Position numbers and translations under genes: made by a program. A model generated the notes under the pieces. The model searched no databases and was not told the origin of the DNA. It worked only from the letters and a program-made list of their open reading frames with translations. DNA of 64,000 nucleotides from Candidatus Latescibacterota bacterium (GTDB lineage Bacteria; JAAXHH01), in assembly GCA_022821085.1 (NCBI GenBank), contig JAJEEG010000006.1:186001-250000 (forward strand), in the 5' to 3' direction. Numbering within the stretch: position 1 is the stretch's first letter; every line of letters starts with the position of its first letter. Positions 39,026-46,160 of the stretch are shown piece after piece.

Positions 39026-41908
39026 ATGCAGCAGGGCGACGCCGTCCTCCATTACCGCATCGAACGCATCCTCGGACGGGGAGGCATGGGCGAGGTCTAC
39101 CTGGCCGAGGACACCCGTCTGAAGCGAAGGGTTGCGCTCAAGCTGCTGCCGGAGGACCTGGCCCGCGACCCCGCGCTGCTCCAGCGGTTCCGGATCGAGG
39201 CGGAGGCGGCCGCCAAGCTGAACCACCCGAATATCTCCCAGGTATACGCCATCGAGGAAGCGCGGATTGACGGCCCGGGCGACGCTGGCAGCGGCAGACC
39301 GGGCGGTCCGGACGACCCGGACGGCCCGGACGACGCCGCCATCGGCGGGCAGGACGGTCCCGGCATCGTGTATTTCATTACCATGGAATATGTCACCGGC
39401 CGGCCGCTCCACGAGCACCTGTCCGGCACGCCTCTCCCCCTGGAATCCTTCTACGACTGGTTCATGCCCATCGTGGAGGCCCTGGACCACGCCCACGAGC
39501 GCGGCGTCGTGCACCGGGACCTGAAGCCTGCGAACATCATGATTTCAGATGACGGCGTCCCGAAGGTCCTGGACTTCGGCCTGGCCCGGGTCGTCTCCGG
39601 GGCTTCCGGCGAAACCGATGGCGCCGGACCTACGATGAGTCTCACCCAGGCCGGCACAGTCCTGGGCACGCCTGCGTACATGTCCCCGGAACAGGCCACC
39701 GGCGACCGGGGCGATCACCGGAGCGACATATTCAGCCTGGGTGTCATGATGTACGAGGCGCTGACGGGTGTCCGGCCCTTCACGGGCGACAACTACGTGT
39801 CCGTCATCAGCAGTACCCTGAAGGATGATCCGGAACCGGTGAGCGTCACGAACAGCGAAGCGCCTCCCCTGCTGAACCGGGTCGTCCGGCGTTGCATGGG
39901 CAAGGATCCCAGATCCCGCTACCAGTCCGTCCTCGATGCGGGCCATGACTTGTCCGACAGCCGGAACGAACACGAGGCGGGACCGGCGGCCGGAGCGGCC
40001 GGCGACGTATCGCGTCCGGGGTCGGCCGTTACCTTCCTGCGGAGTCCAGTCGTGCTCGGTGCCTGTGCCGCCTGCCTGGTCGCCGGGTCGCTGGTCGCCG
40101 CGGCGCTGATGGGTGCACTTGGCGAAAAACCCGCGGCGCCGTTGCGCAAATTCCAGATGGACCTGGACAACCTGGGCCGGGACAACGCGGCCATCTCGCC
40201 GGACGGTTCGCTCCTCGCCTATGTCCGCGAAAACCGCCTTTGGGTTCGTCTCCTCGACCAGGATGAGGGCCGGGCGATTCCCGGTACGGAGGATATTGAA
40301 AGGATATTCTGGTCACCGGACAGCCGCCGGATCGGCTACCTTGCCGGACGGTCCCTGTGGAAAGTCTCGGCGGACGGGGGCGGCCAGGTGCATCTCTGCG
40401 ACCTGCCGGAGGGGGGCCTTATGGGCATCTCCTGGGGCGGCGACGGCCAGATCCTTTTAAGCACGGGCGGCGGGAGGTCCGGCGGCGGGTTATACGCCGT
40501 ATCCGAAAACGGGGGCGACCTGGCCCTTCTGATGGAACCGGACAGGGAGAATGACGAAAGGGCGTTGATTTCTCCCTTGAACCTGTCCGAGTTCGGTCTG
40601 CGCCTGTACGCGGTGGTTCTGTACTCCGACGATCCGCAGGTGATCGCCGACCTAAGCGAAAAGTACCGGGGAAACGGAAACCTGAGCATGAGGATCTCCA
40701 TGGCCCGGATCACCGCGTCCCGCATTGCCGTGGAATCTACCGGCCCGTCCGGCTCGACTGGCTCGTCTGGCTCGTCCGGCTCGTCCGGGACCGGCCGCCG
40801 CCTGCTGTCCCTGGAGGGCGATTTCCTCATGGTCGCGGGGTATGCGTCCGGCCATCTCCTGTACTACCGGGAGACCACGACCCATCCAGAGAACGACCTC
40901 TGGGCCGTGCCCTTTTCGCCGGGATCGGGTGAATTGACCGGCGAGCCCTTCCTGGTTGCCCGCCACGTCCATACGCTGAGCGTGTCCGACGACGGGGTCA
41001 TGGCTTACCGGAAAACCTACCAGTCACCGCAGCGCCTGGTCCTGGTAGATCGCCGCGGACGGGTAGACCGGATCATCGGCGAGGCGAGGGAAAGCATCGG
41101 GGAACTGGTCCTTTCCCCTACTGGAGAGCAAATCATGGTGGAAGTCGCGGAAGGCGGCCAGACCGCGCTGTGGCTGTACGAGCTCGATAGCGGTATCGGT
41201 ACCCGGCTGACCTTCGCGGATTTGAACTACAGCAGACCGAGCTTTACGCCGGACGGAGGCTCGATCGTGTTTACGGCTTCCCCGGTCGTAAACCCCGGGC
41301 GATTGCGGGGGAATGCCCTGTTCATGCGGTTGGATCTGGACGTGCTGGACGAAATGACGGTTTTCTCCGCCGATTCGCTGAGAGGCTGGGGGCCCATGCT
41401 CTCCACGGACGGCCGGTTTCTCGTTTACTTGCAACAGGGGCAGGTTCGATCCGTGTCTTTGGAAGGGGGCGCCGAACCCCGGGTGCTCGTGGCCGACCAG
41501 GGACGTGTGGTCCAGGCCGCCCTGTCGCCGGACAACCGATTCCTGGCATACGTTTCGAACCAGGGTACTGGTTGGCAGGTCTTCGTGACCCTGTTTCCCT
41601 CCGGAACGGGGCGATGGCAGGTCTCGTCGAACGACGGCTGGACGCCCCGCTGGAGTCCGTCGGGCGATATCCTGTATTACGTGGAGGGTAACAGGCTGAT
41701 GGCCGTTCCCGTGGTAGAGGGGCCGGGTTTCCGCATCGGCCGTCCCGAAGCGCTCTTCGAAGGCGTCCAGGTGGGTGCCGATGACCTGAGGTTTCCCGGA
41801 TACGAGGTATACGGGGGCGGGGAATCCTTTATTATCGCGGCCAACACGGAAGAAGCCCGCCCATCGCTCACTATCGTGCAGAACTGGACGGGTGAATTCG
41901 AACAGTGA
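39026..41908 (+). CDS. Membrane Ser/Thr protein kinase with beta-propeller sensor
   Basis: 960 residues. Cytoplasmic kinase: G-loop GRGGMGEVY (17-25), VALKL lysine 39, HRDLKPAN (163-170) and DFGLA (183-187), all intact. A transmembrane helix near residue 350 (CAACLVAGSLVAAALMG) leads to an outside domain of TolB/WD40-like (PD40) repeats: NAAISPDGSLLAYV, IFWSPDSRRIGYL, RPSFTPDGGSIVFT, AALSPDNRFLAYVS, TPRWSPSGDILYY. Two repeat-encoded insertions occur: residues 82-112 (Gly/Pro/Asp) within the kinase N-lobe and about 573-587 (Gly/Ser) in the propeller. ATG 39026 has GGAG before it. Confidence 0.9.
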   Translation: MQQGDAVLHYRIERILGRGGMGEVYLAEDTRLKRRVALKLLPEDLARDPALLQRFRIEAEAAAKLNHPNISQVYAIEEARIDGPGDAGSGRPGGPDDPDGPDDAAIGGQDGPGIVYFITMEYVTGRPLHEHLSGTPLPLESFYDWFMPIVEALDHAHERGVVHRDLKPANIMISDDGVPKVLDFGLARVVSGASGETDGAGPTMSLTQAGTVLGTPAYMSPEQATGDRGDHRSDIFSLGVMMYEALTGVRPFTGDNYVSVISSTLKDDPEPVSVTNSEAPPLLNRVVRRCMGKDPRSRYQSVLDAGHDLSDSRNEHEAGPAAGAAGDVSRPGSAVTFLRSPVVLGACAACLVAGSLVAAALMGALGEKPAAPLRKFQMDLDNLGRDNAAISPDGSLLAYVRENRLWVRLLDQDEGRAIPGTEDIERIFWSPDSRRIGYLAGRSLWKVSADGGGQVHLCDLPEGGLMGISWGGDGQILLSTGGGRSGGGLYAVSENGGDLALLMEPDRENDERALISPLNLSEFGLRLYAVVLYSDDPQVIADLSEKYRGNGNLSMRISMARITASRIAVESTGPSGSTGSSGSSGSSGTGRRLLSLEGDFLMVAGYASGHLLYYRETTTHPENDLWAVPFSPGSGELTGEPFLVARHVHTLSVSDDGVMAYRKTYQSPQRLVLVDRRGRVDRIIGEARESIGELVLSPTGEQIMVEVAEGGQTALWLYELDSGIGTRLTFADLNYSRPSFTPDGGSIVFTASPVVNPGRLRGNALFMRLDLDVLDEMTVFSADSLRGWGPMLSTDGRFLVYLQQGQVRSVSLEGGAEPRVLVADQGRVVQAALSPDNRFLAYVSNQGTGWQVFVTLFPSGTGRWQVSSNDGWTPRWSPSGDILYYVEGNRLMAVPVVEGPGFRIGRPEALFEGVQVGADDLRFPGYEVYGGGESFIIAANTEEARPSLTIVQNWTGEFEQ
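39305..39331. repeat. 3 x 9-bp repeat inside the kinase gene
   Basis: Units GGTCCGGAC, GACCCGGAC, GGCCCGGAC in register, encoding the Gly/Pro/Asp-rich insertion between the alpha-C helix and strand 5 of the kinase N-lobe. Confidence 0.75.
40742..40786. repeat. 5 x 9-bp repeat inside the kinase propeller
   Basis: Units GGCCCGTCC, GGCTCGACT, GGCTCGTCT, GGCTCGTCC, GGCTCGTCC in register, encoding a Gly-Ser-rich loop. Same unit type as the kmo and GT9-leader arrays. Confidence 0.9.
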
Positions 41909-41920
41909 CCTGCGAGGCCT

Positions 41921-41944
41921 GTGCCACCGTGCCACCGTGCCACC
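41921..41944. repeat. 3 x 8-bp tandem repeat before apt
   Basis: GTGCCACC three times without mismatch. It lies in the gap between the kinase stop and the apt start codon, outside any gene. Confidence 0.95.
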
Positions 41945-41979
41945 ATCGGCTTGCGTGGACGTAAACATCGAGGTGTGAC

Positions 41980-42507
41980 TTGGACGCACTGAAACAGAAG
42001 ATCCGCAACGTACAGGACTTTCCCATTCCCGGCATCAACTTCAAGGACGTGACCACGCTCTTCAAGGATCCCGGCGCCTTCCGCATGGCCGTCGATCGTT
42101 TCGTCGATGAATACGCGGACGAGTCCGTCGATCTCGTGGCCGGCATCGAGGCCCGGGGGTTCATCCTGGCGCCGGTACTGGCCTACCACATGGGCAAGGG
42201 CATCGTTCCCTTGCGCAAGCCCGGCAAGCTTCCTGCGGAAACGCGGCGGATCGAATTCGACCTGGAATACGGGACGGACGCGCTGGAAATGCACCTGGAT
42301 GCCGTGAACCCCGGGGACCGCATACTCATCGTGGACGATCTGCTGGCCACGGGGGGGACCGCGACGGCGGCGTGTCAACTGGTCGAAGACGCGGGCGGGG
42401 TCGTGGCCGGCGTGGGGTTCCTGATCGAACTTTCCTTCCTGGACGGCCGGAAAAGGCTGGGCGACCGCCCCGTCTTCTCGCTTCTCGAATACGGCGCCGA
42501 CGAGTAA
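41980..42507 (+). CDS. apt: Adenine phosphoribosyltransferase
   Basis: 175 residues. It salvages adenine with PRPP to give AMP. The PRPP motif is ILIVDDLLATGGTA, the N-terminus is IRNVQDFPIPGINFKDVTTL, and GIEARGFIL and KPGKLP are family signatures. The start is TTG 41980 with GAGGTG about five bases before it; the resulting MDALKQKIRN matches the conserved Apt N-terminus. Confidence 0.95.
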   Translation: MDALKQKIRNVQDFPIPGINFKDVTTLFKDPGAFRMAVDRFVDEYADESVDLVAGIEARGFILAPVLAYHMGKGIVPLRKPGKLPAETRRIEFDLEYGTDALEMHLDAVNPGDRILIVDDLLATGGTATAACQLVEDAGGVVAGVGFLIELSFLDGRKRLGDRPVFSLLEYGADE

Positions 42508-42547
42508 TACCCCTACTCAGCGCCTCGACCCTTATTGATGCGGGCCT

Positions 42548-43609
42548 TCAGGCCGGTACCCGGCGCTCCGCCTCGGCAATAACGCGCCGGGGATCGAGCT
42601 CCTCCATGCACGCGTGGGTGCGGAGCCGGCAGGCCCGGTTCCCATGCAGGCTGCAGGGGCTGCACGGCAGGTCGAGCGTCACGGCGGTGTCCGCCGGTCC
42701 GACCGGAGCGAATCCCAGGCGGGGATGAGTGGCCCCGAATACGCCGATTACGGGTGTGCCCACGGCCGTTGCCACGTGCATGGGGCCGGAATCGTTGCTG
42801 ACCAGGAGTGCGCACCGCCGCACGGCCGCGGGCAGCATCGCGAGATCGGTCGCCCCGGTCCAGTCCACGGCCGGACGCTCCATGGCCCGCGCCACCTCGC
42901 CCGTGACCGGCCGGTCCGCCTCGTTGCCCAGCAGCAGTATCTTCATGTCCCGGGACTGCGCCATGTAGTCCGCTACCCGGGCGAACCGCTCCGGCGGCCA
43001 CCGCTTCGGGCCATGCGAAGCACCCGGCGCCACGCCGAGTACCCGGTCATCAGGCCCGACACCGGCTCCGGCCAGCCGTTCCGCAACCATGGCCGCCGCT
43101 GCGGCGTCGACTTTCAGCTGCGGCAGCCTTTTCTCCGGTGCGGTTTGTGCCCCTTCCAGGCCGGGAGGGGCGCCCACGTCGAGCCGCTCGAGCACTTCCA
43201 GGTACCGGTCGACCGTATGGGGTACGGGCTTGGACCGCCTTCGCCTTCTGACGATGGCCATCCGGGCGAACCGGCGCTTGTCGTACCGGAGCACCCGTCC
43301 CGCGATGCCCGCCATGACAACGAGCCGGCTGCGCAGGTTCCCATGCAGGTCGATCACCAGGTCGTAGCGTCTTGCGCGCAGGCGGGTGAAGAGTCTCACG
43401 AGACCGGTGCCGGGTTCGAAGCACTGCACGGCGTCGACCCCAGCGAGCGCGCGGGCCAGGGGAGCGTATTCACTTCGCGTAAGGAAGTCGATCTCCGCAT
43501 CCGGAAAGAGCCGGATCAACTGTCGGGTGACCGGTGACGTCAGCACGATATCGCCCATCGAACTGAACCGGATGACGAGGATGCGGGATGGCGTTTCGGA
43601 GACGGTCAT
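42548..43609 (-). CDS. Glycosyltransferase family 9 (heptosyltransferase-like) A
   Basis: 353 residues, two Rossmann-like halves of GT-B type. N-terminus ILVIRFSSMGDIVLTSPVTR is typical of ADP-heptose transferases, and the acceptor/donor segment has VSNDSGPMHVATAVGTPVIG-type motifs. The C-terminal CxxC pairs (CSPCSLHG, CRLRTHAC) are also known in the family. It probably builds lipopolysaccharide core or another glycolipid. A GTG 12 bases upstream of ATG 43609 is an alternative start. Convergent with apt. Confidence 0.87.
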   Translation of the reverse strand: MTVSETPSRILVIRFSSMGDIVLTSPVTRQLIRLFPDAEIDFLTRSEYAPLARALAGVDAVQCFEPGTGLVRLFTRLRARRYDLVIDLHGNLRSRLVVMAGIAGRVLRYDKRRFARMAIVRRRRRSKPVPHTVDRYLEVLERLDVGAPPGLEGAQTAPEKRLPQLKVDAAAAAMVAERLAGAGVGPDDRVLGVAPGASHGPKRWPPERFARVADYMAQSRDMKILLLGNEADRPVTGEVARAMERPAVDWTGATDLAMLPAAVRRCALLVSNDSGPMHVATAVGTPVIGVFGATHPRLGFAPVGPADTAVTLDLPCSPCSLHGNRACRLRTHACMEELDPRRVIAEAERRVPA

Positions 43610-43657
43610 CGTTTCGCACACCGAAGGTACAGGTTCATATGCCAGGTCGGTCAGGGC

Positions 43658-43735
43658 TTTGCCGCCATGCCATTTTCACCCTCTGACCAGCACGCAGACG
43701 GGTTTGCCGCCATGCCATTTTCACCCTCTGACCAG
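43658..43735. repeat. Perfect 33-bp direct repeat at the end of GT9 B
   Basis: Two identical 33-base copies, 43658-43690 and 43703-43735, 45 bases apart. On the minus strand each reads CAGAGGGTGAAAATGGCATG and so carries an AGAGGG ribosome-site-like motif with an ATG. The second copy contains the GT9 B stop codon. A 27-codon reading frame (43718-43635) starts in the second copy and runs through the first. Confidence 0.9.
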
Positions 43736-44749
43736 TTGTTCCCCGACCGCGTCCCCGACCATGTCCACGGTGATGCCGGACAGGTCGCAGAAGGGTCCGC
43801 GGTCGCAGGTCGGGCATTGTCCTTCCAGCGGCTGGAGGTTGCGGTCCCGGCCGCCCAGGGGACGCCACCTTTCGGGCGACCTGGCGGGCAGGGGACAAAA
43901 GACGGACACCGTCGGAACGCCCAGGGCGCCGGCCAGGTGCATGGGGCCCGTGCTGCTGCTTACCACGAGGTCCAGTTCGCCGATCACCGCGATGAGCTCG
44001 CCGAGTGTAAGCCGCCCCGCCAGCGAAAGGGCGGGTCCGTCCAGACGGGACAGGATCGTTTCGGCGAGATGCCCTTCCTCCGCGCTCCCGGTTACGACGA
44101 TCTTCGCGCCATGGCGATCCTGCAGGGTCCTCGCGAGCCGTGCGTAACGCTCTACCGTCCAGTTCGGCGCGTTGCGCCCGTTGCCGGGATGGATGCCGAT
44201 GACCGGCTGTCCCTGCGTCCGGGCCAGGACCGCGCGTGCCCCCTGACGTTCCTCCTCCTTCAATTCGATCAGGGGCCGGTTCCCGGGTTCCCGGGCGTCG
44301 ATGATCCGGGCCAGGTCCAGGCAGAAATCCGATTCGTGGCGGAGCGGAATGTAACGGTGGCGGCTGAGGGACCGGGTGCGGGTGAGCGCGTGGTAGACCT
44401 TCCGTCCCACGCTGATGCGCCGGGGGATGCCCGCCAGGTAAATCATCCACACATGACGCATGGTCGGCATGAGTACCAGGGCGGTGTCGAACGCCTGGGC
44501 GCGCAGCCGCCGCACCTGCCTTAAAAAGCCCGTCGGTCCACGGTGAAGAGACTCCGGGTCGTCTTCGAAAACAGCGTCCAGGCAGGGATTTCGTTCGAGC
44601 ACGTCGCGGGTGTAGGGACGCGCCAGCATGGCCAGGTAGGCCTTTGGCCAGCGATGCCGGAGGGCGTCGAGCACCGGCAGGGAGAGCACCACGTCTCCTA
44701 TCCTGTCCGGCCGTACCACGAGGATCCGGGGTGACGATTCATGATCCAT
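43721..44749 (-). CDS. Glycosyltransferase family 9 (heptosyltransferase-like) B
   Basis: 342 residues. N-terminus ILVVRPDRIGDVVLSLPVLD; the donor-site half has GIHPGNGRNAPNW, VTGSAEEG and VVSSSTGPMHLAGALGVPTV. The C-terminal cysteines (CPTCDRGPFCDL) are again present. ATG 44749 has GGAGG six bases before it. The open frame continues upstream to 44893 only because the 9-bp array there has no stop codon, so those extra residues are not called. Probably acts with GT9 A on the same glycan. Confidence 0.88.
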   Translation of the reverse strand: MDHESSPRILVVRPDRIGDVVLSLPVLDALRHRWPKAYLAMLARPYTRDVLERNPCLDAVFEDDPESLHRGPTGFLRQVRRLRAQAFDTALVLMPTMRHVWMIYLAGIPRRISVGRKVYHALTRTRSLSRHRYIPLRHESDFCLDLARIIDAREPGNRPLIELKEEERQGARAVLARTQGQPVIGIHPGNGRNAPNWTVERYARLARTLQDRHGAKIVVTGSAEEGHLAETILSRLDGPALSLAGRLTLGELIAVIGELDLVVSSSTGPMHLAGALGVPTVSVFCPLPARSPERWRPLGGRDRNLQPLEGQCPTCDRGPFCDLSGITVDMVGDAVGEQLVRG

Positions 44750-44760
44750 GGCGTTCCTCC

Positions 44761-44832
44761 GGTCCGCCTGGACTGCCTGGACTGCCTGGACTGCCTGGTC
44801 CGCTCGGTTCGTCCGGTCCGTCCGGTCCGTCC
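44761..44832. repeat. 8 x 9-bp array in the GT9 B leader
   Basis: Units in register: GGTCCGCCT, GGACTGCCT (three times), GGTCCGCTC, GGTTCGTCC, GGTCCGTCC (twice). It occupies nearly all of the 101 bases between the rlmN stop and the GT9 B ribosome binding site (CCTCC at 44756-44760, plus strand). Confidence 0.95.
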
Positions 44833-44850
44833 GGCCAAACCGGGCGACGT

Positions 44851-45978
44851 TCACCCGGATCTGCGGGATTCGGCAAGACGCAGTTGCCCGCATGCCGCGT
44901 CGATGTCCCGTCCGCGCTCCCTGCGAATGGTCAACTGCAGTCCACCAGCACGCAGCGCATCCGCGAATGCCGTACGCCGGTGTTCGTCGGGCGTTTCGTA
45001 GGGCAGGCCCTGTACCGGATTATAGGGAATGAGATTAAGCTTGCACTTGTCCTTTTTCAACAGCTTTACGAGGTTCTCCGCGTCCTGGAACCGGTCGTTC
45101 ACGCCCTTGAGCAGGACATATTCGAAGGTGATGATGCGGTCGGTGGCCCCGGTGTAATGGCGGCATGCCTTCATGAGTTGCTTGAGCGGATAGCGCCGGT
45201 TGATCGGGACGATCGAGGTCCTCGTCCGGTCGTCGGCGGCATGGAGGGAAACGGACAGCTCGAACTGGATCTTCTCTTCGGCAAGCTGATAGATCTTCGG
45301 GACCAGTCCGCTGGTGGACAGCGTGATCTTGCGGGCGCCGATTCCGAGTCCCCAGTCGGCGTTGATGATCCGGACGGCCCGAAGCGCCGGGCGGTAATTC
45401 GCCAGCGGTTCCCCCATGCCCATGACGACGATGTTGTTGATGGGTCGGGCATCACCGGACAGCATGACCTGCTTATTGACCTGCACGACCTGGTCGACGA
45501 TTTCAGCCGACGTCATGTTACGTACGAGGCCCTCGAGCCCACTCGCGCAGAACCGGCAGCCGATGGCGCATCCCACCTGGGTGGAGATGCAGAGCGTATT
45601 GCGCCGCGAGCCGCCGATCAGCACCGTCTCCACCTTCTGGCCGTCCTGGAGTTCGAACAGGTACTTCGTGGTCGGACCGTGACGGGACTTCGACCTCCGG
45701 ATGAGGGTCAAGGGGTTCAGACTGGCACGGCCGGCCAGTTCGGTCCGCAACGACTTGGACAGGTTGGTCATCTCGTCGAAAGAACCCGCGGCCTTCTTGT
45801 ACACCCACGAGGCGATCTGCCCGGCCCGGTACGCCGGTTCGTTCATCTCGGCGACGATCCCGGAGATCTCGGGCAGGGTAAGGCCTCTCAGTTCGGGCTT
45901 CCCGCCAACGGGCTTCCTGCCTTCCGTCTTCCGATCGCCCAGGTTCTTGACTTTTTCCCGTGTTATCTGCGCAGTCAT
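44851..45978 (-). CDS. rlmN: 23S rRNA/tRNA (adenine-C2)-methyltransferase RlmN
   Basis: 375-residue radical-SAM enzyme. The [4Fe-4S] motif is CAIGCRFC (CxxxCxxC) and the SAM-binding GEPLANY follows; the catalytic cysteine (CGQL) lies near the C-terminus. It methylates A2503 of 23S rRNA and A37 of some tRNAs. GGAG precedes ATG 45978; the upstream frame to 46035 is non-homologous. Confidence 0.95.
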   Translation of the reverse strand: MTAQITREKVKNLGDRKTEGRKPVGGKPELRGLTLPEISGIVAEMNEPAYRAGQIASWVYKKAAGSFDEMTNLSKSLRTELAGRASLNPLTLIRRSKSRHGPTTKYLFELQDGQKVETVLIGGSRRNTLCISTQVGCAIGCRFCASGLEGLVRNMTSAEIVDQVVQVNKQVMLSGDARPINNIVVMGMGEPLANYRPALRAVRIINADWGLGIGARKITLSTSGLVPKIYQLAEEKIQFELSVSLHAADDRTRTSIVPINRRYPLKQLMKACRHYTGATDRIITFEYVLLKGVNDRFQDAENLVKLLKKDKCKLNLIPYNPVQGLPYETPDEHRRTAFADALRAGGLQLTIRRERGRDIDAACGQLRLAESRRSG

Positions 45979-46068
45979 GTAGCCGCTCCGGTGTTTACGT
46001 GTAAGCCGGATCAAGATACGGCAAGAGGCACGCATTGTCTATTGAATAGTCTTACCGGGCCACCTGGG

Positions 46069-46108
46069 AAAAAATGAAACGCCCCGGAACCTGGGGGTCC
46101 CGAGGCGT
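46069..46108 (-). terminator. Strong intrinsic terminator of the TonB receptor gene
   Basis: Minus strand: a 13-bp stem (two G-U pairs, no bulge) between 46108-46096 and 46091-46079, loop CCCA, then TTCATTTTTT. It lies 53 bases beyond the TonB-receptor stop at 46161 and before rlmN. Confidence 0.88.
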
Positions 46109-46160
46109 AGTCGACGGCGCCTTAAGTCAGTCTGCCGGATATCAGCGCGACAATCCTTTC

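Noticed and set aside
44749-44893. Upstream extension of GT9 B
   Set aside because: The extra 48 residues only translate the 9-bp array and rlmN end; GGAGG before ATG 44749 fixes the start.
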